A DNA stretch of 64,000 nt, from contig OZ345358.1 of NCBI GenBank assembly GCA_977006965.1, positions 1 through 64,000 of the forward strand, in the 5' to 3' direction. Numbering within the stretch: position 1 is the first letter of the stretch; each line of letters starts with the position of its first letter. Shown here piece after piece: positions 23,536-35,130 of this stretch. The notes beneath the pieces were generated by a model, which was not told the DNA's origin, made no database searches, and saw only the letters and a program-made list of their open reading frames with translations. This stretch comes from Phymatolithon calcareum (lineage: Eukaryota > Rhodophyta > Florideophyceae > Hapalidiales). The position numbers were made by a program, and so were the translations under genes.

Positions 23536-24190
23536 ATGACCAGAAAGAAGGAAAAGACCATGCGAGCTCACGCTGAATCTGACCCTCCAGTCCCCGGCGC
23601 GACCGGTGCCCAATCCGACTCGCAGAAGTACAGCCGTCGACTACCGCAAATCATCCGCCTCAACTCGGGTATATCAAGAAGTCCTGAAGAAGGAAAAAGC
23701 CCATGGTCTTGACACCGTTGTCAACGAGCGTGACCGGTACGCCGCTGAACTCGCCCGCACCAAAGCGGAACTGGACAAATTTGAGAAAGAGGCCGCGGAG
23801 CTGCGTACCGTTGTAAAGAAACTCACGAGTGAAGAGGCGCAGGTTCCGAACGGTCTCTGGCGTCGGGCGGCGATCATCGCGACGGTTTTTCATGCGCTGA
23901 ACGAGAAGAGTTGCGTGAAAATGAGCACATTATCATCTCAGGAACGAGATGTGAAATTGTTAACCATCACCCCGACGTTTTATGGTCCACATCAACGCAA
24001 TCAGGTGAAGATGGAAATTACAGAAAGTCGGGAACAAGACGTCAAGATGTTGTCCTCACTTGATCCCATCTCTAATCTGAGAGAGGATATTGAACAAGTG
24101 GGGACACATACAAAGTCGTTGCGTATACGTTTCAAGGGTAGAGAAGCGTTTAATCTTGGTACGATGTGCGCACAGTTCGGTGTCAAGTAA
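23536..24190 (+). pseudogene. Hypothetical coiled-coil protein, probably frameshifted
   Basis: An ATG at 23536 opens a frame with basic and polar residues (MTRKKEKTMRAHAESD). The neighbouring frame from ~23640 continues as RKSSASTRVYQEVLKKEKAH and then a predicted coiled coil, roughly 23715-23825, with heptad-like ERDRYAAELARTKAELDKF. It stays open to 24190 but loses the coiled-coil character after ~23890. A frameshift between the two parts would explain the pattern. The composition is more GC-rich than its surroundings. I know of no family match. It may be a host gene fragment or a retroelement gag-like protein. Confidence 0.4.
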
Positions 24191-24559
24191 TCCAACTCAT
24201 AAAGGTTCATTGCTGCCGCTAAAATGACCACGTCAAAGCTTTGATTTTCCAGCCGTTCTCGCCGCGCCGCGGCAAAAGTGCGACATTCCGGCTCCATTTT
24301 CGGCTCAAGAAGGTAAATCTTCACAATTCCCATTGATGAAGGACAGCATATTAGATTCCAAATCTTCACCTCTGCGCTGCCAATGGTCAAAACGTGCCGG
24401 CGTGACGATTCCCGGTGATATTTGTAACCATCCTCAGGGACGATGGAAGTTTGGGCCTACACGCCAGGTCGTTTCCTCATTTTCCAAAACACTTCCATGT
24501 CACGTTCGGTGCAAAGGTCGAGCTTCTGGCTAACATTGTCACGGCAGGCACCGTGTAGA

Positions 24560-24920
24560 CACGGTGTAGCACATATTTCCATCCCTAATGGAAGTTCGAA
24601 GACACCTTGTTTTGTTCACAATCTCAGAGTCTATCAAAAAGAGAAAATTAGTTACGATCTTCCCGGGTCCCCTCCGGTCATCATCAGACTGTCGACAGTA
24701 AGGCACTGCCAATTGACGGTAAAGTGGGCATTCGGCCGGTTCCCCGTTGAGTACCACACTTCGCGAAGATGAATTTAGTGACATCTTACAAACCGCCATG
24801 AACAATCTTGAAGAGTGTCTTAGAAGATACCAATTAATCGAAGAGGAGACTGGGGTGACGGAAGTAGCACTTGATCAATTATTGTTCTTCACAATCACAT
24901 TCGCAATGTGTTCCAATTGA
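24560..24920 (+). mobile_element. LINE C-terminal remnant
   Basis: The plus strand encodes EKISYDLPGSPPVIIRLS and VKWAFGRFPVE, then NNLEECLRRYQLIEEETG and LDQLLFFTITF in a neighbouring frame. These four blocks occur in the same order in the LINE at 17123-18103 (minus). One frameshift is visible. No target-site duplication was identified. Confidence 0.6.
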
Positions 24921-25399
24921 AGGCAAGTCGGCACCTTTCTAGATTTTCTACTTTATCGTCGACTTTTTTGGCTCTTGGTCTTGCTTTTCTTAGATACTTG
25001 CTTTTCTTTGATTCATGCTTTCCTTTGATTCTTGATTATTTGTGGGGAAAGACCAATCTTGCTTCTTGCGTACATTGTTCCGCCTTGATCCGTCACCTCT
25101 GTTCTGATCTTCTCTGTCGAAGCTTATCTTGCAAATTTAAGCATGTTCCTGAATTTTGGTCCCTCCCCTGAGTATTATTGGCACAATCATATTCTACGAC
25201 GACAAGGAATAGAACAAGAGTACAGAAAAAGCGCGATTTGTTAATGTTGAGTAAATATCTGATTTCTGAACTAATAGAGAAATTGTCCCTTGAATTCGGC
25301 GACTGGCAGCGTGACTTGGCCAACATTTTGACGGGGATACGTTAAAGTAGACATTTCAATCTACACGTGCTAAATTGTCTGCCTTCAGTGATCCTTAGT

Positions 25400-26620
25400 T
25401 GTGTAAGTAAGTATCGAAAATTACGGTACTGTAATGACTGTAATTTTATTCGTAAGGGCTTGCTGTAAGTGCAAGCTGTAATGGCTAATTGAAGGGAGCT
25501 ATTCTTAGAGGAAAGTAGGGAGTATGATAGTGGCGTTGGACGCCACAAATTGGTTTTCAAAAAAGATATACTTAGTGTCCTACTGGAGTGTATCCAATGA
25601 TGTCAAACATAATTTCTGTAGCCGGGATAATAACGAGAAACTCTCCATCGTCTGTCCCGGATATAAGATTTCGAATAGACACTCTCAAACCGCTTTCGTC
25701 TCTCTTAGCGTCAGTTCCTTTTTTTCTCGAGTATGTCCATTTCAAGCCAAGTCAATAAAAGATTAGCATCGAAGTGCAAAAAAAGCAATGCTTACAACCA
25801 ATTCCTGAGCCCACGTGCAAAACTCTCCGATTCAACTTGAACATTCCACATCCATTACAAAGTGTACCTCAGTTAGGACCCAGCAGCTCTTCAAAATTGA
25901 GGTCACAGTCAATTCTGAAGTGGTCATCCCCAAGACACTTGTAACACTTGCGCCCGAAGCAATCGTCAGGTCTGCGATGCTTCTTCAGGGCAAAACCAGA
26001 CAAATGGAACAAGAGAAATGAAGATCTGTTGCAAATCATTTGAAATCTTCAACTCGCTGGAAACGTGTGCCTTGAAAAGAGAAAATATAGTTTTTCCGAG
26101 TTGAGTTGAGCTAGGGCCGGCCCGTCGGCCCCATCCACATCCTTCACTACAGGCGTCTTCGCCGCCATCCCTTGCGCGTTTCGCGCGAAACTCCGACTCG
26201 ACAGTCTCGCTCGCGCCGCTACTGGTGTACGCGGCCTTTTGCGACCATGCGGTCGGCCCTGGCCAAGCCCCGAAGGTCATCAAAGCCATGCCCCTCCCAG
26301 GACAGAGGCGTGGAACGCAACAGGAGTGTTAATCGCCGAAGGCGCTGAGAGCGGCGGTGTAAATCTCACCGCGTAAGGCCGCGAAGTGTGGCGTACAGCG
26401 CCACTATCATCCTCCCCATTTTCTATAAAACTAGCTTCCTTCAAATTGTCGTTACATTTACAGCAAGCCCTTACAGAGAGCATTACAGTCATTACAGTAC
26501 CCTAGGATTCGATGCGTACTTACAGCGTGAAGGATCACCAAGGGCAAACCCTAGAGCGGCTGCCTACAGCTGCTTTACACCTTGCTGCTTACAGCTTACA
26601 AGTACTTACACTGAGAGCAT
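25400..26620. repeat. Inverted clusters of TTACAG motifs bounding ~1.2 kb
   Basis: Near 25425-25465 the plus strand has GGTACTGTAATGACTGTAAT and then AAGGGCTTGCTGT. The reverse complement of this block occurs at ~26458-26500. More TTACAG or CTGTAA motifs cluster on both sides, especially 26450-26610. Inverted ends with repeated subterminal motifs are typical of some DNA transposons and of MITEs. No transposase frame was found inside and no target-site duplication could be set. Confidence 0.4.
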
Positions 26621-26699
26621 GACAGTGGCTGCGCCTGTGGCGATCATGGGAAGCTGCTTCCAGATTCTTCCATTGATCCATTTTCAATTCTACCAAGTC

Positions 26700-28330
26700 A
26701 TCCTTTGATCCAATTCATTTTATATAAAGGTCGCCGCTTTGCGGCTCCCTCGGCGTTTTGCGACGAAATATCCCGACTAATGCCAGTGTGCCAACTTGTG
26801 CGTTTGAAACACCACACGCAGCCACTTCCGAGCATGTCTGTCGGCACGGCGGCGGTCCCCGAGCGGACATCTAAGGGGACAAATTCCCCGTTGCAGAATA
26901 TGGGAGCGCCAACATGGTTGCGCAAAGGCCAAATAGTTCTGTTAGGGTTTTCCTTAAGTGGATGGTCTCGATGGCAGCGAGCACGACCTTAAGACTACTA
27001 CCGGACTCCACGCCACCGCCAAGAAGGGCATTACACTAGATATAACGCATGAAAACCACCAGATCCTGGCGTTCGGCCCAGGAAGTTGGGCTTCCAACAA
27101 GATTGCATGCGCAACATTGCATACCCACTGCGCAAAGAAGGGCACCCAAAGACATTGTGCAAGAGCACCCAGACGCCAGGCCGTCCATTGGTCGCGGTAA
27201 GGCGACTTCGCCATCTCCAGTCCCCAGGAGCGCAGCACGGCCCGTATGTCAACCAGAAGACCGTGGGGCACTTCGAAACGGTGCTCTTCTTCGGGGACGG
27301 GGTCGTAGTCCACTTTGCGAAGGCTGCGTTCAGTGGGAGAGTCCTCTTCCGTCATCCATTCCAAGAAGAGGCCTTGCAGGCAGTGACGCCAGCGGCATAT
27401 CTCCGTTCTTGCATAGCCGGGTTCGACACCTCATCGAGACTGGAGGACGGAAGGCCGTCGAGGAAGCGGGCATCCAATTGCCCCAGCCATAGGCAGTCTC
27501 GTCTTCTGAACAGTGGTCGAAGAGCTCTGCCCAGCGCACCTCGCCGACTGTCGACAAACAGGCGACGTCGGACTCAACTTCCATGGGGTCAAGATGTCCT
27601 TTGGCAAGCTTGTTCGCCCTATCGGCCAGGGCCCTGCGCAAACTCCAGTCGTGCGGGTAGCGCCAATCGATTGTGAAGCCCAGCCGCTCCCATTCCGGTG
27701 AGGTCTGAACGTCCCATGGCACGGAGACGCTCAGCCGCGAGGTGATCCGACACACCACGACGCAGCATGCCTCTTGTTGAAGAACAGGTGGACGTCTTCT
27801 TGAAGCGGCTACTGGTCAGAGCTTGACCTTGATGGAGTGTGTTGAGCGGCAGTAATGTTCCGGGTATGTCTAGACGGCGCCGCTATTTGTGCCCAAACGA
27901 TGGCGGCAGCAACCCTAACTCGTGCGCCACGGTAGGACACGGCCACGAAGGAGCAAAAGCGCACCGCGCGGACACATGGTCCTCGAAGGACAAGGAGTGA
28001 GGGTTCGAGTAATACGTGTACTGCGAGGACCGCAAGGACGGACAGGATTGATATTTTGAACAGGTTGGCAAACGAGGTTCGAAGGCTGGGAAACGGTCCG
28101 AAAGAGGACGCATCCCGTCCCGAGCGCAAGTGGTGCCTTCGTTCGCAACTCTACTGAGATACCCGCGGGGACGCGGAGGGGGGCGGTGGTGGGGGGAGGG
28201 TCAATCCGCACGAAGTATTCCCTTTTTCAGCAATCCTGGCCTATAAAGAGGCCTTTGCAGGCCATACGAACTTCGTGTCGTATTTCAAAGTCTTAAGGAC
28301 CCTATCCCTATGGCCTCATTTGCCTCGTCG
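26700..28330 (-). other. GC-rich island with overlapping open frames, no recognised gene
   Basis: The segment is clearly richer in G and C than its surroundings. Minus-strand frames at 27330-27758 (143 codons) and 26954-27364 (137 codons) overlap in different phases and could be two parts of one frameshifted gene. Neither begins with ATG in its open stretch. The second contains Trp-rich and hydrophobic segments. Plus-strand frames of similar length also exist, as expected in GC-rich DNA. No motif was recognised, so coding is not established. It may be foreign DNA or an old gene. Confidence 0.3.
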
Positions 28331-29100
28331 GGTGCCCCGGCCTTAAGCAGGGGAGGATATAGTAGTATGGATGGGTGAGCAAGAGTCCTCGTTTTTTTGC
28401 GGCCATTACAGCCCTCAACGGCTTACACCAAGTGCCCTCGGCCTCGCTGGCGTCTTCTGTTCGGGTTAGTTGTAGTATGATAAGACCGATTTGGTAGTAT
28501 ATGGCAGGATTTTTCCGCCGGCCTTCAGTAAACGGGGCAACCGTGTTTGGTCCTGATCGACAGTATTCTGTTCCAACCTTCGCTGTCCTTTCGCCTCAGG
28601 GATGGTCTTTCATACGACCTCGACTCTCCACCGTCGGTAAAGTCCGGTGCTCGGATCCTCGCCCCTGTGCTTGCGTACGGACGTTGGTGTCGTCTTGCGA
28701 TTGCACAGGTGTATATGACTTGGCCAAGTCTCTTCACTGAAGGACCTTCTTGAGAATTAGATTTTTTCGTCCGCAGTACCAGTCCGGAAAGTCCTCAAAT
28801 CCAGTCTCAAATATTTTCACTAGTAACGAGGCCGCGGCATAGGTTTAACGTGGCTGATGTGCTCATCTATTGGACATTTTTTCTCATAATGGTATTTAGT
28901 TTTCGGCAGTGGAATTGCTCTTCAACGAAACTTTTCGTGATGCAAAAGTGTGCAAAAATATCTAAAGCGAAAGTCTGAAAATCAACATTCAGCCTCTGAA
29001 AACCTATGCAGCGTCATGGACCGCTTTTTCATAGTTTCGGTTCGTAGTGGTTCAGTGAGCTTCCATTGGCAACAAACTTGTACTTTTCAAAAACAAGTCG
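28330..29100. other. Unassigned segment
   Basis: No supported frame or repeat was seen. GC content falls gradually from left to right. Confidence 0.3.
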
Positions 29101-29101
29101 T

Positions 29102-29198
29102 ATGTGTACCGTAAGCCGGAATAACGAATGTGTAAAACGTACTCGGGCCTGGTACGAGTACGTTCTACACATTTGTTATCCCGGCTTACGGTACACAT
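29102..29198. repeat. Near-perfect foldback, 44-bp arms, 9-base loop
   Basis: The arms 29102-29145 and 29155-29198 are reverse complements apart from three mismatches. The loop is GGCCTGGTA. Transcribed, it would form a long hairpin; as DNA it may be a small foldback element. It ends about 80 bases before the anoctamin pseudogene. Confidence 0.8.
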
Positions 29199-29279
29199 CT
29201 CCTTAGTATACACGAGCTTGTACGAAAGCGGCGGCAGAAGGACAAGGGTTACAGACTTGTTCAAAGATGCATGGATCCT

Positions 29280-31770
29280 TGAGGAAGTAGCGCAGTGAGC
29301 CTCATTTCCTCAGTCGGAGATTCGGTGGCGGCTTTTTGAAGTTCGAGGAGGGGCGTTCGCGCTGTTATGTCAATCATGCATACCCTGGCTACTACACTCT
29401 GGCGGAGGGATTAAGGATGACTTGCATGGGAGCACTGCTCCATAGGGTCCTGCCATTGATTTTGACAAGCTGCTGCACGCGGATGTTTTGAAGGATGCGT
29501 ATCCTGTTAACGATCGCGCTGTGCATGAAATATTGGTGCGACATGTGGTTTATGAGCGGTGGTGGGATCCGTTCGAGCAGATTAGTTTCACGCGGTCGAT
29601 GGAGTATCTTGGGAGTAGCGTTTTTTGGCTTTTATACGCGTATGCTCGTTGTTATTTCAGTATTCTCACTCCCGGTGCCCTATGTTTTCAATTCTACTAT
29701 GCGTCATATTGTAGAGTCGTCCGTGCGGCTTATTTCGGGCTTCTGTTTTTGGGCTATTTCCTTTCTCAAGTATTGGACGCAACGGAGCGCTATCCTTAAC
29801 GTCTAGAGTGGCAGTACTGATTTTTACCAAGAGTCGAACAGCGAGATTGGCCCGCAGTATGTTTGCCCTCCGAGAGCTCGATTCTATTGACAGTGCGGAT
29901 TTGTAACGCTTAATTGCCTTTTCGAAGCGCGCGACGGGTGCAAGATTGATTCTGCATCGGAGGAAGATTGTGCGAATACGGCTACTTTTCATGTCAGGGG
30001 ACGGGCTGGTGACGACACGGACTTTCAGGTGGATGATGATACCGGTGTTGTGCTTTCTCATCGACCGTCCTTTTCGTATGGTGACAAGAAAGAGGAGCGT
30101 CGTCGAATCACCCTGTCTGTTTTCATCATTTTAATGAAGATGCTATAATACCATGGGTGAAGACAAATTCGGCGTACGCAGCTGCAATTCAGTCTGCAAG
30201 GATATGCCGGGCGTGGCAGACAATCATAAATGCTACCGTTGGCGAATGTAAGTACCGGGGTATCAACGGTGAGATCCTTCCACCCCTCATGTTGACTTGC
30301 AACCGCCAAGAAATACGCAGCGATTGCGCTGCAGGCGCCGGCGTGCAAAGTGCCGACAGCAAGAGCGGGTGGTCATCGACGGCCGCCACTTCGAGGCCGT
30401 TACGAGGTGAGGGGCGAGAACGCACTCGTGATCAGGGCACACGCTCGGCGGAGTGGGAGCGACGCGTGCAAAAAGGCTATAAAAGGGCACAGGCAGGCAG
30501 CGCCTCTAATCGACCGGCCAGGGCTTGCTTTTCTCTCCCACCCACCCACCCTTGCATATGAAAAGAACACTGAGAGCCGGATTTGTCACAGTGCCTACCT
30601 TTCCAGAATAGGGCATCTGATCCGTGAAGAAGAAGAACAAGGGCAGAGATTACCGAACTTGGGGACTACTTGTAGCGACACTAGGGGCGGCTTGAGGCGA
30701 CTAGCGGCGGCGAAGGTTTTTCGCTTAAAAAGAGCATCACAACGAAGGAGCCTTGACGGAGGCAAGGGTTCAGCTGATGAGCATTGTACCCTTAGGACAG
30801 TATCTGAATAGAAGCAGATTTGTTGACATTCGGATAATCCTACCCATCATAAAGATATGTTTTCATGTTCACCGTGGCGATGATCTCCCTTTTTTCTCAT
30901 TATCCACTTCACGGCTGACATGATTGCATACTTTGGAGGAGCCAGTTGGACTTTCGCTTTTCCGTGTGTTGTGCTAGGAATACTAACTTTCATTTGCGAT
31001 AATGAGTATGAATTGGTCTCTGAAAGCTGTACATGTGGGAGAGCCATCGCACCACACAGTCGTATCAGAACAGTCTGATCGTGAGACGGTTTGTGTTTCA
31101 GTTTGTTTCCAGTACGCTAATGTCTTCTTCAAGCTTCATTCTCTTTTTGCAGCGGCACTTGGAATTCTAGCACATTTCTGACTCATCATTCCTCTATTCT
31201 TCCTGTCATCTTCACAACACAGCTCTCCTCTCTCTATTGCGTTTGGCAATCTATATACACCAAAAGATCAATGTTATCTCTACAATACTGACGGTTTGCA
31301 GAATTTCATGTTAAAGCAGCAAACTCGGCTTGCATCTCTCGTCCTCGCTAATGCAACCTTGAAGCACTTGCTAAAGCTTGGCATCCCAAGTCTCATTATT
31401 CTTTTTCGGCGTGTCAAGCTATGGTGGGACGCACGCTGCGCCCGCAAGCTGGCGTCGTGGCGATTGCGTAAACGTCTGTTGCCCCGTGGTATGGACAACG
31501 ACGAGGAAGAGGTCAGTGACATCGCGGAGTCCAAGCTGGACTCTTACGAAAACACCGTGGAAGACTATGATGAACTTTTAATCCAATAAGGTTGTTGAGC
31601 GCTCTTCGGCCTGTTGTATCGCTCGGTGGCCATAGTTTTGTTTTCCATAATATGATGGAAATGTGTTTGGTTGCGTTCGAAATCTTCTTCATCCCAAAGC
31701 TGCGGACATTGGGACGCGCTTCGATGTACTCAGACGCATTTTCGAATGGCTTCCTTTTGCTTCTGAATTT
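29280..31770 (+). pseudogene. Most complete anoctamin (TMEM16) pseudogene
   Basis: Motifs occur in the family order. The first are KDAYPVNDRAV and YERWWDPF (~29490-29580), GFYTRMLVVISVF (~29630), and ISFLKYWTQRSAIL (~29755). Next come IGPQYV and an acidic stretch (29850-30110), then AAAIQSARICRAWQTIINAT (~30175-30240). After a gap of ~800 bases the frame resumes with RRFVFQFVSS (~31090) and LSIAFGNLYTPKDQCYLYN (~31230). It ends with the C-terminal block SYENTVEDYDELLIQ (~31545) and NMMEMCLVAFEIFFIPK (~31650). Compare the family motifs FLExWKRRxA, FQFVNSY, LFYIAF, TFxDYxELxIQFGY and NNxxExRxDAxK. Frameshifts (for example near 29620 and after ELLIQ) and stops show decay. A GTAAGT after INATVGE hints that the gap may hold an intron. 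Confidence 0.75.
30478..30484 (+). promoter_or_regulatory. TATA-like box in GC-rich context
   Basis: TATAAAA stands between AAGGC and GGGCAC, a good match to a core promoter box, in the gap between the anoctamin halves. No confirmed gene starts downstream, so it may be chance or a relic of an insertion. Confidence 0.25.
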
Positions 31771-32600
31771 CACTTCGATCATTACCAGCATTCATCCTGT
31801 TTCTCTCTCAAGTCTTCTTGATTGTCCAGTCATCTTTTATATAGATTTGCGACAGTCAGTACCGGGCGTGTGATTAAAAAGAAATACACTCCCATATTCA
31901 ATGAAAATCTATGTCAACGTTCCGCTTACCAGTACGTTGGAACGATGTCAGTTCAATAGAGCATCATGCACAGATATTCAAATGGGCAACAACATTGAAA
32001 GGTCCTTTTCTGAGGGAAATGTTTCCCAATGTATTTTATGTTTCTATTTCTCTAATTTTTTGAACTATATGGCATCGGAAAGGCGACAGTATATACAAGT
32101 AGGAACCCTTCTCTCGAGTTTTTCGAAGTGAAACTAACCATCCTTTGGTTATACTTTCATTTTAAAAAAATAAGACGAACATTTAGCCCTTTTCTTATTC
32201 CCCTACTAGTAGGCCCACTTCTACTCATCAAATTCGCCCTACTCCAATACCTCCAGTCTCATCAACTATTTTCTTTGTGAATCCTTTAAACATATGGGAA
32301 GAACACGCTGTGTTGGAGCGGTAAGGTACGAGGCGATCAGGGTCTCCGATTTACAAACGCGGCCCTCAGCCTCTCATGCCTGATTAGTCATGGAACCACG
32401 CTATGCATGTCCGCGCGCGAGCATGTTTCTGGGAGTGACCGGCATGCCTTCGAAACTCGTTCAAGAAAAATGGCGACTCAGCTCGAAGTCTCTGGTGAAG
32501 AACTGTAGACCATTGGACAGGGTAACATTAATTTTGTGAAAAATTTTGTTCATTCTTTAAGTGAACGAATCACAGATCTTTGAGAGAAATACTATCTCTT
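31745..32600 (+). repeat. Dispersed repeat R1, copy 3
   Basis: It aligns with 15870-16720 and 39600-40480. It begins right after the anoctamin C-terminal block, at the sequence encoding the start of that R1 half, so the junction is a clean break. It leads into the secreted-protein gene on the other strand. Confidence 0.65.
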
Positions 32601-32620
32601 TCCATTATCTCTGGAGTAAA

Positions 32621-33139
32621 TTAATCGATGTCAATATTTGCCGACATCAAGCGGGAGGAATGCGCGCACGCGGAACGCGATACTGACAACCTCTCTCTCA
32701 AGCCAGATCCGTTGACATACGTCTCAAAGCGGCCGATATTGAGTTCGCGAATTAGTTCGAAAGTATCTTTACATTGTTCCCTGCAGCCGTACGGCAGCGC
32801 GACGACGATCTCACGCAGGCAAGCTTTCTCTTCCGACGTGATTGGCTTGGGAGCCTCATTAAGAAGCAGATAGACTCCCTGCTCCATCTCCTGGAAGCAC
32901 TGCGGCTGTGCCGTGCCGAGCACAAAGTTGAACTTCTTCTTCTTCTTGATGCACCTCGATTTGAGCTGGGAGCGCATCTTTCGAACCACACAGCTAATGG
33001 TCTTCTTGGTTACGTCGAAATTGGGCGCGTTCATCTTCCAGTCAAGAAGCACCTTGTGCTCCTCGCGTTTCGGGAAACGTTCTTGCGCTGCCACAATGGT
33101 GAGCAAGGCCAAGAATACGAATATGTTCTTTGCGTTCAA
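32621..33139 (-). CDS. Small secreted-protein homologue, open frame, non-ATG start
   Basis: This is the only copy of the family whose frame is open from the signal peptide to the stop (172 codons). The N-terminus KNIFVFLALLTIVAAQ is a good signal peptide with cleavage likely near residue 18. The mature part is basic (RFPKREE, KKKKKF) with seven Cys, for example in PQCFQE and YGCREQCKDTF. The position of the start codon is TTG here and in the copy at 40970, but ATG in the copy at 18351. It is therefore either a start-lost pseudogene or uses a non-AUG start. A TATATA box lies 88 bases upstream. No family was recognised. Confidence 0.45.
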   Translation of the reverse strand: MNAKNIFVFLALLTIVAAQERFPKREEHKVLLDWKMNAPNFDVTKKTISCVVRKMRSQLKSRCIKKKKKFNFVLGTAQPQCFQEMEQGVYLLLNEAPKPITSEEKACLREIVVALPYGCREQCKDTFELIRELNIGRFETYVNGSGLRERLSVSRSACAHSSRLMSANIDID

Positions 33140-33226
33140 TGTGTGCTGAGAATTGGTTGTGCGATGGGGATTCTGTCTGTTGGATGAAGCTGGTTGTACA
33201 CTGGGAGTGCCAGGCTTCGTTCGGTT

Positions 33227-33232
33227 ATATAG
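33227..33232 (-). promoter_or_regulatory. TATA box of the secreted-protein gene
   Basis: TATATA in the context CCGCTATATAACCGA on the minus strand, 88 bases before the start codon. The same box at nearly the same distance (89 bases) precedes the copy at 40970. Confidence 0.45.
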
Positions 33233-33309
33233 CGGTGCACGACGTCGAAGCAGGTCAGTTTCGCACCGGTGTTTACTTACAGAGACACAAATTATTTAAT
33301 GGGGTCGTA

Positions 33310-33706
33310 ACTTCTTCTGTGGTTGGAAAGTATAAGTTCGAGCTCAGCGGTTACACTATTTCTGCATTTATAGCGACTCAAGGTTTGGACTGGGCATTGG
33401 TTGCTACCGAATGTAGGACGGAGAGCTCGACAACAGACATTGCCTCCATTTTTTCACCCCGATGGAGACTCGTCGTCTTCTCCCGCTGCTGGAAACTCGT
33501 ACATAGAAGACTTCTCCTCAAACTTCTGCTGTACCTATTCTTATGCCGCACTTTCTACGGACAGAATTGCTGATGGCCGGTTTCTCTCATAAAACACCAC
33601 GTTAAGAGCCTGTTTTCCGTGACTAAGAACACGCCTCCAAACACTAAAGTGTAGTGGTTCATTATCGCGCACAGGCGATATTTAAAATGCTAATAGGAAA
33701 AAGACT
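33310..33706 (+). repeat. Dispersed repeat R2, copy 3
   Basis: It is nearly identical by eye to 3100-3483. It starts inside the upstream flank of the secreted-protein gene and ends at an anoctamin fragment. Confidence 0.65.
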
Positions 33707-34570
33707 AGTCGCCACAATACCGACATTTCGAGCAATTTGCTGTTGTGCGTCCGCTTTCTGTATAGCACAATGCTCTTGCTTTGGGCTCCATGCTTTGTCA
33801 AGTATTGCGGTCGGCGCAACGCCGTTCTCAACGGGTAATGGGGCACCGTTTATTTTTACGATGACTCGAACAATGAAGCTCACCCACAGTATATTGGCGC
33901 TCCGTACTTAGGGTTTTATTCACAAGACGATTTCGTCCCGCTCAAAGATCTGTCTCGAACGAAGTACGAGACCGATTTCGAATCTAGCGAGGGTGCCATG
34001 AGTTCGGTAATTGGGTTCGTCAGCCGTCGCTTTTATAAAGACACTGACTTTCAACGCGATTATAATGCCATAGGGACCGTTTGGCAAGACCCCCCTTCTT
34101 TTCCATATTAGGATAAAAAAGCAGTTGTGTCGTTGGCATTATTTATTTGTATTTTTCACTTTAATGTTCTCCTTTGTCGTGATGTCGCTTTTACTTTGAA
34201 AAGGACCGATCGGGTCCTGCCGTGCTTCGCATTCTCCTGGAATATTTGGTTTTGCATATGGCTGGAAATTAGACTTTGAAAGGGTCTTCAGGTGGTAGAA
34301 TTATTGCATCTCGCAGTTTTTTCAAACAACATTATTGTTAAACGCTTTGACTCTCAGTTCATCTCGAGTATATAATTGCGTAGCGCTATGTAGTCAATCG
34401 TTTTTCCTAGTCTTCTTTTCAGCAGATAACTTGCAGCTGCTCATCTAGACAAAAGGACGAAACGAGAGTCCAAACGGGGAGAAAATTTACAAGTCGCGGA
34501 GCTCTCCAATACACCTTGAACCTCTTCTACTTAACGACTCTTGAAAACGACTGCACAAGCTGGAACATAA
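33706..34570 (+). pseudogene. Anoctamin fragment
   Basis: Frames on the plus strand read LLLWAPCFVKYCGRRNAVLN, FYDDSN and HPQYIGAPYLGFYS, followed by an acidic, Ser-rich stretch similar to 7999-7700 (minus). Around 34500 the frame ALQYTLNLFYLTTLENDCT matches ALQYTLHVFGLSTFEDEWT at ~7560-7500 (minus). Several stops are present. Confidence 0.65.
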
Positions 34571-35130
34571 AGAGATCTAGGACCATTGCAGGCTCGTGAG
34601 CGTTCAATTCAGTCAGTTGATAAGTATCAAATTCCATGTGTGATAAGCATTGAGACCTTCTCGATTCGCTGATTGGTCATAATCTGTGACTGTAAAGGTC
34701 ATTTTACATAAGCTGGAGCTGCAACAGCAATTACCTTTCAAGCACTAGTCTTCTCAACGTCAAGAGCGGAAAGCTTATCAGCTTCAAACATCTAAAAGCT
34801 CACTGTCGAGTGATCGATCAAAAGGCACAAACGTCTGCACGTCAAGCTGTACTGTCATGTGTTGCGAATATTGTGGAATTTCCACGATCTTGATACATAG
34901 ATAAATTAGATATTCCTGTCGCGTCAATTCGTTTTTCCGGGTATACACGCTTAGTAGCAATATTATTTATATTGCAATATATTGCAATAAAGCCTTAATT
35001 GTCTTGAGAGGTACTTATTACAATAGTTATTGCAAAACGTAATGGCATATGATCGCAAATCAAGTTGTACCCGTGCCTTCCTCGTCGCTGGAAAGATCGT
35101 CGTACAGCGCTGTGGTGCAGGACCTGTAAG
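34570..35130. other. Unassigned AT-rich segment
   Basis: No gene was seen. 34960-35040 has several ATTGCAAT-type repeats (TATTGCAATATATTGCAAT). Confidence 0.35.

Noticed and set aside
27049-27676. Plus-strand frames of 147 and 196 codons in the GC-rich island
   Set aside because: Stop codons are rare in all frames of GC-rich DNA; no motif supports either strand.
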